NCBI GenBank assembly: GCA_032716605.1
Contig: CM064519.1
Location: 22,459,688-22,523,687, forward strand
Length of the DNA stretch: 64,000 nt
Source: Paralithodes platypus
Lineage: Eukaryota > Arthropoda > Malacostraca > Decapoda > Lithodidae
Direction: 5' to 3'
Of the stretch, positions 11,369-24,026 are shown piece after piece (position 1 is the stretch's first letter; every line of letters begins with the position of its first letter). The notes beneath the pieces are model-generated. The model saw nothing but the letters and a program-made list of their open reading frames with translations. It did no database searches and was not told where the DNA came from. The position numbers and the translations under genes are program-made.

Positions 11369-11600
11369 CTTTGCAGTGTCCCCAGAAATATATTTTTGAG
11401 TTTTGTGTCATGGCGGAAGAGAGATGACAGTAGTGCGACGATGCTATGTCCACGATCCTGCCCAAATCCTGGCCGACCCTGACCGGTGTACACTGGTTGG
11501 CCTTATTACCAGTTCCCAACTGACCATAGTTGTTGGCTCCCCACGCCCACAGTCCGCCCTCGTCACTCAGCGCCAGGGAGTGGGCATAACCGCACACAAT
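11369..11600 (-). CDS. RCBTB1: RCBTB-like coding exon 6
   Basis: Acceptor acatag at 11601-11602, donor AAAG|GTTTGA at 11368. The 232-nt exon encodes residues 237-313 and leaves after one base of codon 314. It holds the end of one blade (IVCGYAHSLALSDEGG), a full blade (LWAWGANNYGQLGTG from residue 253) and the start of the last one (KIYFWGHCK). The donor GTTTGA departs from consensus at positions +3 and +4. A foldback MITE (11623-11803) ends only 22 bp upstream of the acceptor, so the branch point probably lies in or next to transposon sequence. The fit to the RCBTB family is strong through the HCKGQSV junction with exon 7. Confidence 0.93.
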
Positions 11601-11622
11601 CTATGTCAGGAATTAAGGCAAA

Positions 11623-11803
11623 TAGCGCATTTTGGTATGTCACTCAGGAGCAAACAGAATTTTTTGTTACAATTTTTGTTTTGTTCAATCATACAGAATT
11701 AAGGGGCTGTTATCCTTTGTTTTACTTTGTTCGCTTTCATTTGGCAATAAAAGAGCGAACAGATAATTTTGTTTGCTCTTTAGTGACGTACCAAAATGCG
11801 CTA
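11623..11803. mobile_element. Foldback MITE next to exon 6 acceptor
   Basis: The ends are imperfect inverted repeats of about 40 bp: tagcgcattttggta at 11623 and taccaaaatgcgcta at 11789-11803. Total size is 181 bp, with no coding capacity. Superfamily not determined, because the target-site duplication is not clear. The left end is 22 bp from the exon 6 acceptor. Confidence 0.75.
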
Positions 11804-12129
11804 AAAGTTTCTCTATCAACAGCCAAGTCAAAGTAGAGGGAATAAGCATACTGTACCCATATTCATCTACATCAGGAGATAACTCATCTACATCAGGAGC
11901 TAAGGCAATTATAATACTACTTTTTAAAGCAATTATTATTTTGCACTTCTTCAAGTTGAGATTTTGGGAGGCTTGCTTACATACAGTATTGCTTTCCTTG
12001 CATTACTAGGACTTATTTTGCAAAACCTTAAGGTAATGCTACAGTAAATATTGTAACACTAAATTAATATAATATACAGTATATTACATACTGAATAGTT
12101 TATCTTATGCAGTAAAATGTGTGAGCAAT
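11804..12129. other. No gene recognised
   Basis: AT-rich. Contains a small direct duplication near 11862-11903 (two copies of catctacatcaggag). Confidence 0.4.
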
Positions 12130-12474
12130 ATGTCCAATAAGTTGTTTGTGGGTGGATGGTACTTGTCAACTGTCTAGGAGAGTAAACCTTATACTGTACA
12201 TATCCTTACTGCTCACCTAAGGGTGAAGCAGGTTGGATGGATGGAATAGCCACCCACCACTGTTAAAAAATAGTGTTAAAAAGATATATAGAGGACTTTG
12301 GAGTCTGACCGTCCGTCAAGTGGTTGAGTCCGTTGAGTGGTCGATCCTTTAAGTCCTTGAATAAACTGGCACAGGTTTTCCTCATGGGGCACGGGTCCGT
12401 TTGGGGGCGTTTTGTGTATGGCCACCCTCATAAAGGGGAGTATTTCATCCGGCAATAGATAGATAGATAGATAG
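12130..12474 (+). mobile_element. SINE-like retroposon with (GATA)n tail
   Basis: Matches 54637-55020 over its length (gtctaggagagtaaacctt, gcttacctaag-type, gtttgggggcgttttgtgta, catccggcaatagatagatag). No open frame is shared. The last bases (ggcaatagatagatag) equal the 3' end of the GATA-tailed LINE family (cgtcaggcaatagatag near 9013), suggesting the LINE machinery moves it (inference). Confidence 0.7.
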
Positions 12475-12647
12475 TTCATAATAAAATACCTATGTTACTG
12501 ACTATGTCCTAAAGTGTTGAAACAATGGGGTCAAGAGAAACAAAATACCAGTAGCTATTAGAAGTATAAAAACAAAAAACAAAAAAAGGGGTAAATGCCA
12601 GAGTACTATATATACTGTAGATACAGTAGATAGATAGATTAAAAATA

Positions 12648-13045
12648 TCATGAAGATGGCGCCTGGCCCGGGGAGACGATTAATATGAGGGGTGCGCCTG
12701 GAAGTGTGGTGGGCTGGCTTGTGGCTTTGGCTCCGCTACATGTCTGCCTGCCGAGATCGGAGCCTCTCCGGGTGGTCGGGGGCCGGGGGAGTGCTGGAGC
12801 GACTTTGGTGACCCTGATCTCTGGGTGTTCTCCTGGGTGACCTGGATGTGTGTGAGTTTTGTGTTTTGTCTGTGTTTGTTCGCTGTTTTGTCTTGTGTTT
12901 TGTGTTTTCCTGTTCTTGCTCTGTCTTGAGTCGGCCACCCCCAAGAAAATAAAAAAAAATTCCATAACAAAATAAATAATAATAAAATAGAGGAAAATAA
13001 AATAAAAAATAGGAAAAGTGGGGTTGGGACTGAGCATATAGGCAT

Positions 13046-13093
<48 letters not shown>
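12648..13093 (+). repeat. SINE-like repeat, GATA-tailed, family copy 1
   Basis: About 445 bp. Begins near gcgcctgg/cccggggagac, passes cctgccgagatcggagcctc and tgtcttgagtcggcc, then an A/T-rich segment, and ends in about 12 (GATA) units at 13046-13093. Copies 2 and 3 are at 16985-17396 and 36112-36270 (minus strand). The long frames over it come from low-complexity sequence and are not coding. Confidence 0.75.
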
Positions 13094-13094
<1 letters not shown>

Positions 13095-13560
13095 GAAGAT
13101 AATTCTGCATGTTGTATTCTGTATTGTTATAAGAGACATACAACATCTGTTGATCTTAAAAAGTGAGAAATCAGCTTGGTATAGTGGAGAGCATCTTGGC
13201 AGGCTGTCAAATGCAAACAAGAGACTAATCACCCTCAGGCCAAAAAACAGAATTGTTTCATTTACGTCATTATTTTTAGTTACACAAAGTTAGTTATGCT
13301 CTATATAGTAGTTGCCTTTATACTTCTGGCCAAATCAATGTACCTTCTTTCAACAAAAATCCTGTATTCTATCACTTACTCATTCCAGTTCCAAAACAAG
13401 ATTTCCAAGATTTGATACCCTGCATCTTGGAATCCCACCCAGTGGTGGCCCAAGATTGTACCTATCTCAGGCCATGGAATGTGTTTCACAAGCACTGCAA
13501 GTTGTTACTATCTCCCTTCAGCAAAGAGATAGAGGGGACCCCATGCGGTAGCCGCTATGC
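13094..13560. other. No gene recognised
   Basis: Single-copy-looking sequence within the window; no domain or repeat identified. Confidence 0.4.
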
Positions 13561-13562
13561 CT

Positions 13563-13722
13563 CTACATTCAGGCCTAATCACAATTCTATTTTTATGTAT
13601 TTTTACTTACTTTATTGCATTAGGTTAGGATAGGATAGGTTAGGTTAGGTTTGTTGGTTATGTTAGGTAATACAATATAAATTAAGTAAAAATACTGTAC
13701 ATCAAAATATAATCATGATTCG
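13563..13722. repeat. Foldback with TTAGG-like core
   Basis: An arm near 13563-13605 is the imperfect reverse complement of 13676-13722. Between them lies a degenerate TTAGG run (ttaggttaggataggatagg). The layout is like the larger foldbacks at 56.3-57.2 kb. Confidence 0.6.
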
Positions 13723-13773
13723 GCACTAATGTCAAGGCATGGCCTCCCGAGAGAAGAGGAGTTGGGTCGACCA

Positions 13774-13993
13774 ACTTCGCACCGTCGTAAATAAAAACTT
13801 TCAGTGACGACAATAGGTTTTTATATATGAAATGACAAGTCTTTCTCACGCACTTCCCACTCATATACAGTAGCGTATATTATTCTAACTTTAATTTCCT
13901 ATAAGGTGATTTAGAGCTATAAATTAAGGTGATACATATAGTTCATGGTATGAGGAAGAAAATACAACAAACCCGAAGTCCCTACTCCTAATA
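13774..13993. repeat. Second copy of the 191-500 repeat
   Basis: Same order and orientation of landmarks as 191-500, with many substitutions. No function recognised. Confidence 0.6.
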
Positions 13994-14117
13994 TATTATT
14001 GTATACGAATACAGTACTGTACCTCTAAATAGGCATTCGTCGGACATGAATCATAGCACTCGTAGCGGTTTTATATTCAACGAGTTATATGGTACAGTAC
14101 ATGGTTATTAGCTAACA

Positions 14118-16620
14118 TTATATACATACATTACATACATACATTAAAGACTATGATCTATACTTCAGTAGGTTAAGTCTTTTTGTTCACCTTATGGCAG
14201 TGTTGCAGGCAGCTCGGTCTTTGGTATCCCTCTTAATCAGTCCTTTGGCTGCGAGATCAGTGTGTAATATCTGATACCATGTATTCTAAATGCTCTCTGA
14301 GTTCTACATTAGGGGTTCTGCCTTTCATAGTAGACCCACATATCTATCTCACCATCCTCATTTCGTTTTGTTCCATCCTATTTATATCTTTCATCTTGAC
14401 TGGCCATGTTTTGTTAGCATACAGCATCACACTTTTAACACAAGTAGAGTACGGTACTATATGACCTCCCTTTTAGTCGTTAGTAGAGCCCTTTCATGGT
14501 CAGTAACAGCAGCATTTCTATGAAATTCTTCCATCCACATCTGACTCTCGTGACTGAGCAGGCCTCAGCCTCACCATCAGCAGCAATCATGTTGCCCAAG
14601 TAACAGAACTTATTGACACATTCCAAGTGCACATTCCCGAACTCTATGCTATAGGTAGCGCCAACAAACTTGACAATAATCTGGATCCCTAACCTCTATA
14701 ACTCCAAAGGGCCTAGAGCAAACTGGCTGTAAATATCCACACCTATTTCCTAGTGGACTCTTCCCAAATGACAGAAACATCAGCCCGATTGCTTTAATTC
14801 AATTCGAGTTATATGAAGTTAAGGGGTCAAGAATATTGTCAAGTTCGGTGCTGCTACCTATACCAGATGGATCTGGTACTGACAAGACACCCCTACATAA
14901 GGCCCATTCAAGGTTAACGGCCTGCGACAAGGGGCCCCTCAAACCACTACACCTCTTATGCATCCATCCATGGCATGAGCAACACTGGATAGAATTACAC
15001 CCAACCCCCATTTTACAGACAGGGCAAGGGAAACTACCACTCTGTACCGCAGTTCCACGTTCATTGCCGCAGATCATGACTTATGTCTTGCCTACGTTCA
15101 CCCTTAATCTCTTATATGCCATTCCCTTCCGCTACCTTAGGAACATCCTCTCATCTTCAGCCGCACTGTCAGCAATCAGCACCAGGTCATCTGAGTAGAG
15201 CAACTCCCTAGACAAACCCGACTTAAAACTCTCTCGACAGCGCCTCCAAGACCAGGACAAACAAGAGCAGTCTCAGGACTGAACCCTGGTGCATTCACCA
15301 AGAACTGATCACTCAGCTCTCTTTTCACCCTCACCGCCGCTCGGGAGCCCTCATAGAACTTAATAACCACTTTCCGCGACCACTCCTCCACGCCAAGTTT
15401 TCTCATGGCCCACTGCATAACCTCTCTGGGTACCCTGTCAAAGGCTTTCTCTAATCCACAAAGATGATATAGAGTTCCTTATTTTTTTCCCAGGTACTTC
15501 TCTTGGAACTGTCTAGCTATAATAGGCCTGGCATAAAGCCAAACTGCATCTCATTTATGGTCACAATCTCTCTAATTATTCCCTAAAATACTCTCTCACA
15601 AACAATCATAACTTGGTCGAGCAATTTCAGTCCTCTATAATTGCCCCTATCCATAAAGTGATCTTTCCCTTAAATAATATTCACTATCACACTCTTTTGC
15701 CAGTAGTGAGATACCTTCACCTCCCTTACAACTGCATTTATCAGCTGGGCTACCATTCACACCCCAACCTCCCCAGAATCCTTCAGCATCTCGGCAACAA
15801 TGCCTGAGCAGCCTGCTGCTTTACCGTTTTTAATTTTCTGAATTGCGTTTCTGGAAGAGGGCCCTGCACTGGCTCCAAAACATTCAGGAATTCCCTATCC
15901 CATTTTAACTCCACATTTAACAGCCAGCCATGCTTCCCTGATTTCGTCCTCAGTATGAACCACCACACCACGGCAATTTTTTACGTATTGTTCACGGCGT
16001 CAGGCAATGGATAGTTCACCTGCCACATCCTTATTGCTATATCTCATACGTGTAGCTAACTCAGCATTTTTATTATCTCGATCATTCATCCTATATGAGA
16101 GGTTTTCTATTGCTTTCTTGGCTCTGTGAACCTCCCTTCTAGCCCTGTACCTACCCGCTAAGTACTTGTCCCTACTCCCTCCCTTCTTCCATCCCTTAAA
16201 AATCTTCTTTTCTCTCTGATGGCATCTTCGACTTCATCATCCCACCACCAGGATATTCTATTTATGGGGGTCCTATCGTCATACCATAGACTTTGACTGT
16301 GGTATCCAGTAGGCTATGCTTCAGGAACTCCAAACTATTATGGATACTATGCTTCCTCATTTAACATTTCCTCATAGATCTGTCTTTTATATTCTGATTA
16401 ATCCAGCAACCACAGTCTTCTCTTTTTCACATGTTTACTAATCAGCCTCATGTCGCATACTAACAACTTGTGTTGGGTAATGCACTCTTCTCCCGGAATA
16501 TCCTTCACATTACTAAACAAATTCCAATCATTCTTCTTAACTAAAATGTAGTCAAATTGCCTGCTGTTCCCACCAGATTCATAAGTGATCAAGTGGCTCT
16601 TCCTCTTCCTAAACATTATA
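14118..16620 (-). mobile_element. Decayed LINE with zinc-finger insert (TGTA-tailed family)
   Basis: Read right to left on the minus strand: endonuclease end (SGGNSRQFDYILVKK, IPGEECITQHKLLVCDM; 16616-16398), a pre-RT segment (WLLNVELKWDREFLNV; about 15920), reverse-transcriptase remnants (MRKLGVEEWSRKVVIKFYEG, RAAVRVKRELSDQF; 15418-15176), then a cysteine-rich segment FPCPVCKMGVGCNSI..CCSCHGWMHKRC (15077-14799). It ends with C-terminal debris and a tacat-rich tail at 14118-14150. Many stops and frameshifts; no catalytic motif is intact. The order EN, RT, PHD-like finger, C-terminal domain is the same as in the copies at 29.7 and 32 kb. Confidence 0.75.
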
Positions 16621-16624
16621 TTAG

Positions 16625-16984
16625 AAACTATATACAGTATGACAGTATTTCTATTATTGTTTTTTTTCTATTTTTTATATATAATAAAAAACTATTCTAA
16701 GATAATTATAAAACCCTATACAGTAATATAGAATTCTAGATACACTAGCCCGTACTCTCAAGGCGGAATATCCAATATGTTTAAAGGGACCGGCCAGCGG
16801 CGCACTCTCCTTCTGCCTGCCCCACTAACACTGACGGCTCTCGCTCTCTAGACTTAGCGGGAGGGTGGAGGTTGACTGCTCTCTGAGAGCAGAGTTGCCC
16901 TTTGTGTCATTCAGCATGCCGCTACCGAAACTTATTATAGCCAAATTTATACGCAATTCGAGTATTCAGTTTTCATTTAAATGA
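16625..16984. other. No gene recognised
   Basis: AT-rich left half; GC-richer right half with repeated ctgacggctctcgctctct-like words. No repeat boundary identified. Confidence 0.4.
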
Positions 16985-17396
16985 TTTCTCCATCCATCCA
17001 TACATATACAGTACTCAGGCCCAAGCCCCACATTTTCTATTTTTATCTTATTTTAATTATTTATTTAATTATTTTTTTCTGGGGGAGGCCGACTCAAGAC
17101 AGAGCCAGAATAGGGACAACACAACAGAAAACAATGAAAACACAAAAACAAAATACAAATTCACACACATCTAGGTCATCCAGGAGAAGACCCAGAGACC
17201 AGGGTCACCAAGGTCTCTCCAGCACTTCCCCGACCCCCGACCACCCGGAGAGGTTCCGATCTCGGCAGGTAGACATACAGCAGAGCGAAACCACAAGCCC
17301 GCCCACCACACTTCCAGGCGCACACTTCATATATACCGTTTCCTCGGGTCAGACACCTGATGGACTATTATCAATTCAAACTTGCGCCCGACCCCT
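16985..17396 (-). repeat. SINE-like repeat, GATA-tailed, family copy 2
   Basis: Reverse-complement match of 12648-13093 over nearly all its length, with an A/T-rich tail segment and a short (GATG)n-type tail at 16985-17000. Confidence 0.75.
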
Positions 17397-17451
17397 TCCC
17401 TCAAATGACCACATGTTCACTCATCTATTCACAAGCATTCTCCATTCATTC

Positions 17452-18845
17452 CTGTTGTTGTTGCTGTTCCCCAGGCTGTCTGGTCGAACAGCCCCAAGGT
17501 CCCGAGCAAGGCCAAGGCCATAAATGAGCACCCCCACAAAACCCTCCCTGCTTACCACTAATAAAGCCCGGGTGACCGAAGCCACTCCAAGGCGGGGAGC
17601 TGAGGAGGGTGCGGAAACGCCCGGGAAGCCAAAGCCCCACCCAAGACCCTGTGCCCCTCAGCAATTATGAAGGGAAAGTTGAGGGGCAAAGGAAAAATGT
17701 GACGCTTTGGCTTCCAATCTGCCAACCTCTAAGTTGGCAGTAGGGAGGTCAATCCACGGAAGAGACGCCGTCACTTGAGATCTAGAAAATATATAAGTAA
17801 AAGGAACAGTCAGAGTAAGCTATGGGTATGGCAGAGATCGCTCAGCTCTCACTCTGATAGACCAGCCCATCACCACTTCCCTTGCCTGATCTATAGTCAC
17901 TCTATCATCCAAAGCCCGTCCTACACAGTCTCTCCATCTCAATAGGGGTCTTCCTGCCCTTCCATCTCCCCTTGTATCTGACTCGCATATTCTCTTTGTA
18001 AGCCTTTCATCTTCCATTCGTTCAACATGACCATACCAGCTCAGCACTCCTCTGTCCACTCTGGCCAACAAATGTTCCTGCTGCCCCACTCTCCTACGTA
18101 TCTCTTCATTCCTCAATCTGTCTCTACGAGTAACTCCACACACACTCCTCAAGCAGCTGATCTCCATCACCTCCAGCTTTCTTCTCTCTCTTTCCTTCAG
18201 AGCCCATGTCTCTGCCCCATACATCACTGTTGGCACAACAATTCCTTGATACATTGCACTTTTTACTTTCATTCAGAGATTTCTCGTCTTCCACATACTT
18301 CCCATTGCTCCGAAAACAGTCCTTCCTGCACACACACTCTGTTTTACCTCCATTTCCATACCTCCACTCCTGCTTATCGTTCCTCCTAGATATTTAAAAC
18401 ACTAAACTTGTTCCAATATTTCCCCATCCAGCCTCACATCTAGATTCACCCAACGAACGTCTCTTCAACAAACTCCCACGGCGAGTAAGAGACATGAGGG
18501 ACATCTCGTTAGACAACTTCAAGAGAGCCCTAGATGTCGAACTGCAAAAAGTGCCAGACGAGCCCATCCTCGCAAGGGAGCGAGCTGTCGCTTCAAACAG
18601 TCTACTGCACCAAATCACCACCCATAACGAGGGGCGTCGCGCTCCTTGGTGCCGCTAGAGGAGCGGCGAACACATCCAAAGGTATCCAAAGGTAAGGATC
18701 ACCCCTATTACACACCATTACTTTACTTTTATTGACGTTCACCTTCAGTTTCCTCCTCCCACAAACCACACCAAACCCTTTGACTACCTGCTGCAGTTTC
18801 TCCTCAGAATCCACCACCAACATATCAAATATTGTACACTAAAAC
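17452..18845 (-). mobile_element. RTE-like LINE fragment, CAA-tailed family E
   Basis: The minus-strand frame 18272-17820 encodes YQGIVVPTVMYGAETWALKE, GVTRRDRLRNEEIRRR, GVLSWYGHVERMEDERLTKR, ending RVRAERSLPYP. This is a C-terminal domain of the RTE-like type. The 3'UTR runs to a (CAA)n tail at 17452-17465 and contains a GGCCGAACAGCC-type motif shared with other CAA-tailed elements. Upstream frames (18823-18690) keep VVDSEEKLQQVVKGFGVVCG, but the reverse-transcriptase core is gone. A plus-strand fragment of another LINE sits inside at about 18444-18690. Confidence 0.75.
18444..18690 (+). mobile_element. LINE C-terminal fragment inserted in family E copy
   Basis: Plus-strand frame NERLFNKLPRRVRDMRDISL, DNFKRALDVELQKVPDEP, ARERAVASNSLLHQI, ending at a stop near 18659. 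The F-N-x-L-P and D-x-F-K-x-x-L-D pattern is the usual end of CR1/Jockey-type LINE proteins. A repeated tatccaaagg flank at its right end may be a target duplication. Confidence 0.6.
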
Positions 18846-18996
18846 TGTATCCATGCATTTAAGCACACCCTTCCTGAATATGCGATTTGAATATCCAAGC
18901 ATGAAAGGGTTAAGAAACAACATGAGTAAAAAATAGTTATGATGCAGTACTGTACTTTCTTTTGTTGTCACTAACTAAAGAATACTACAAAAACTA

Positions 18997-20460
<1,464 letters not shown>

Positions 20461-20469
20461 CAAACATAC

Positions 20470-20565
20470 GGGTTGCGGTCTTTAAACCTGTATGTATGTA
20501 TGTATGTATGTATGTATGTATGTATGTATGTATGTATGTATGTATGTATGTATGTATGTATGTAC
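20470..20565. repeat. (TGTA)n microsatellite, probably a LINE tail
   Basis: About 17 TGTA units at 20493-20562. The preceding bases gcggtctttaaacctg resemble the 3' end of the TGTA-tailed LINE (cggtctttaaatttg before its tail at 6470), so this may be a nearly complete 5' truncation. Confidence 0.6.
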
Positions 20566-20604
20566 TGTACTCTAATTAGGAGTCTACTGAGAGTACTAGC
20601 CTTA

Positions 20605-20700
20605 TTGGTACAGTAGTTAATGGTAACGGCTGGTCTGTGGTTCGATCCCATGCCCTAGCAAAGTGAAGTTCATGTAATTGATGGCACTCTCTGATCATTA
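20605..20700 (+). mobile_element. tRNA-related SINE fragment
   Basis: A-box-like agttaatggtaacgg and B-box-like gtggttcgatccc are correctly spaced near 20615 and 20640. The rest of the element is short and undefined. Confidence 0.4.
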
Positions 20701-20876
20701 CCGAAGTTGTGAAATAAGAATAAGGAGTATGTAAGGAGTGAGAAGTAAATGATTGCCTTTCGTAGCATGAAAAGACCAGTGTAATTAAATAGTATAACAA
20801 AATATTGGTTTGAATACTAATATCTAATGTTACTCAGAAGGAAATCATTAAAGACTTCATAGTAGTGAAAGAGTTA

Positions 20877-21185
<309 letters not shown>

Positions 21186-21200
21186 TCAGACTTTCGGACT

Positions 21201-22163
21201 AATAATAATAATAATAAGCATGTTACTTATTTCTCATAAGCGCCAATTTTTCCGAAGAATTCACTAGCGCTCGAAAAGAGAAAGAAAAAAGAACAAAAAT
21301 CAATGCATCAAAAGAAGGCTCATATACAACACACATTTAACAATCACCAGCAGTGGCAAAATAGCCTAAACTCTATAGCCATCTGTCATGACACCTCTCT
21401 CAAGATCATAGCTTCTCTCAAAGAGAAAAGTCTTAAGTTGTCTCTTGAAGCATTCAACAGAACTCAGTTGTCTCATGGACAGCGGCAACCTGTTATACAA
21501 CCTCGGAGCCATGTAGGAGAATGACCTCTCAAAGAAAGAAGACTGCTGGAAAGCCCTTGGTTCATCAAGACGAAAAGGGTCATTGTCATGACGCACAACT
21601 ACACCATGGTGTGCCGGTGGGCGCCTGAGCAGCTCCGCAAGGTACCTAGGCTCACCAAATTTGAGAACCTTAAAAGTCACCAAACACAACTTAAATTCTA
21701 TTCTTGCTCTTACTGGCAGCCAGTGCAGTTCTATGTGAAGAGATGTAGTAGGAGTTCTAGGTGGAACACCAAAAATTAGTCTTGCGGCCCTGTTAAGAAC
21801 AGACTGAACTTTCTTCAAAATATAATTTGGAAGACCCACCAACAGGGCATTGCAATAATCAACACGAGAGAAGACCAATGAGTGAACCAACGTCAGAAGG
21901 CAACGTCTGGTTATAAACGGCTTCACCAAATAGAGATTTCTGATGTGCAAGTAACAACTTTTAACTATCTGGTTTACATGCTCTTTGAAATCTAATCGGG
22001 AGTTCACATATACACCCAGATTTCGAACAGAGTTGGCCGGTCGCAGCTGAGATCCACCCACATTGATGGAGAGGGCACCTACCATATCATCAGCTCTTCT
22101 ATTTCCTCGGATGATGAGAATATCAGTTTTACCATCATTTAGTTTAAGTTTTCTCGCTCTCTA
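21201..22163 (-). mobile_element. LINE-B copy 1, TTA-tailed
   Basis: The minus-strand frame 22085-21366 is the end of a reverse transcriptase/C-terminal region: LRPANSVRNLGVYVNSRLDF, HVNQIVKSCYLHIRNL, LVHSLVFSRVDYCNALLVGL, LHWLPVRARIEFKLCLVTFK, RLYNRLPLSMRQLSSVECFK. This is typical of CR1/Jockey-superfamily LINEs. It is nearly identical to 27235-28146 in the opposite orientation. The 3' end is (TTA)n at 21201-21218. The 5' truncation is at about 22163, earlier than in copy 2. Confidence 0.85.
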
Positions 22164-23570
22164 GCATTTCTTACAGTTTCTTACAGTAGATCCTCTGGAA
22201 AAAGGCAACCTAGGCCTGTGTATCCAGCTCAGTACCAGTACTTGCACTGCTGCGGTCGTTCACAGTGTTGGCGGCGGCGGTAGCAGACGCAACATTTTTA
22301 CTATTCTGTATTTTTGTTTTATAATCAAACTTCAAATCTTGTCTTCCCCATGCTTTATCAAGATTACTTTCAAACTCCCTTATTGATTCGGAATCGACTA
22401 CATACTGGGGCAGTGCGTTCCACTCATTTACCACTCTATCACAAAATGAGTTCTTTGCCTTCTCAAGCCTATTTCTTTCTTTGTAAATTTTCTTAGAGTG
22501 TCCTCTCGTTCTTGTTCCCTCCCGCATCAAGAAGATACCTTCACACACATCCTCATCATACATTCCTGACACTATCTTAAAAGTTCTTATCATATCCCCT
22601 CTCTTTCTCCTATATGCCAGTGTCGGAAGCCCCAGTGTCCTCAACCTCTGCTCATAGCCCGCGTTCTTCAACGTTGGTACTAGCTTGCTAGCTCTCCTCT
22701 GCACTTTCTCCACTGCTTCTATATCCTTTACCATATATGGAGCCCACACCTGGTTCGCATATTCCAGGTGCGGCCTAACCAGCGCTGTATAGAGATTCCT
22801 GAAGATTTCTTCGTCAAGTGACACAAATGTCCTCCTTATCAGCCCTACAATTCTATTGGCTTTGTTTATCTTTTCCGCTAAATGTTCTGAGAAATTTAAC
22901 TTATTGTCTATCACTACTCCTATATCCTTTTCTGCATTCACTTCCTCCATCGTTTCATACATACTGTATCCTACCTTGTCTATCTTGCTTGTCCCAATCC
23001 GCATGTACTTGCATTTTTTTGGATGAAAAGGCATTAACCAATGCTCAGACCATCCCTTCATGCCCTCCACATCTCCTTGAAGCAAACCCACATCTTCCTT
23101 ACTCCTCACTCTTCTATACAGCTTAGTGTCATCCGCATACAGGTATACCTCACTTCCATTAGTTATAACTTCAGGTAAGTCGTTGATAAATATAACGAAC
23201 AGCAGTGGTCCCAACACAGATCCCTGAGGTACCCCACTTGTAATTTCCCTCCACCCCAAGCCTATTCAATTCACCAGTACCCTCTGTCTCCAATCTTTCA
23301 GGAAGGCTTCTATCCATTTCACACATTTCTCCCCTATATTATAGCTTCTAACTTTCTCTATTAACCTTTTATGTGGGACCTTATCGAAGGCCTTCATAAA
23401 ATCGCAATATACCACGTCTATTCATCACCATCTTCTAGAATTTGCATCCAATCATCTACCACCTTAAATAGCTGTAGTACCGTCGACCTCCCCGGCAAGA
23501 ATCCGAACTGTCTCCCACTGAAAAGTTGGTTTAACTTCATATGCTCCATTATTCCTTCTCTAATTACCGT
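22164..23570 (-). mobile_element. CR1/Jockey-type LINE with intact RT palm
   Basis: The minus-strand frame 23259-22210 (349 codons) shows SGVPQGSVLGPLLFVIFIND, the catalytic YADD in EVYLYADDTKLYRRV, DIGVVIDNKLNFSEHL, ALVRPHLEYANQVWAPYM, QRRASKLVP, RRKRGDMIRTFKI and WNALPQYVVDSESI. Upstream debris to 23570 holds the fingers region with stops. The element is 5'-truncated, without endonuclease. It sits directly 5' of LINE-B copy 1 in the same orientation, inside a Tigger-type element. Confidence 0.85.
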
Positions 23571-24026
23571 TTCTTTTTCAATTCGGACTCATGGTTCAGC
23601 CTTTCGGATTTGTCTGAAAAGCTGAGAAAATACCTCCATCCTTTTCGGACTACACTTTTCGGACTACATTTAACTTCGGACTCATGCTTCAGCCTTTCGG
23701 ATTTGTCTGAAAGGCTGAGAAAAATTAAATCGCATTCGGACCAAAGAGCCGAGTTTCGGACTTGTCTGGTCAGGTGAATGTGTATTCGGACTTATAAACT
23801 TCGGACTCATGCTTCAGCCTTTCGGATTTGTCTGAAAGGCTGAGAAAAATTATTTCGCATTCGGACCGAAGAGCCGAGTTTCGGACTTTTAAACTTCGGA
23901 CATTATTTCAGCCTTTCGGATTTGTCTGAAAGGCTGAAGTGTGAGTTCGGACTCGGCCCTTTCGGACTTTTGATACTTTCGGACAGGGGTCTCCCCCAAT
24001 TAGTCCGAAAGAGCGAGGTTCTACTC

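Noticed and set aside
12648..13232. Open frames of 121-194 codons on the minus strand
   Set aside because: They read through a SINE-like repeat and its (GATA)n tail; the Ile/Tyr/Leu/Ser strings are the tail.
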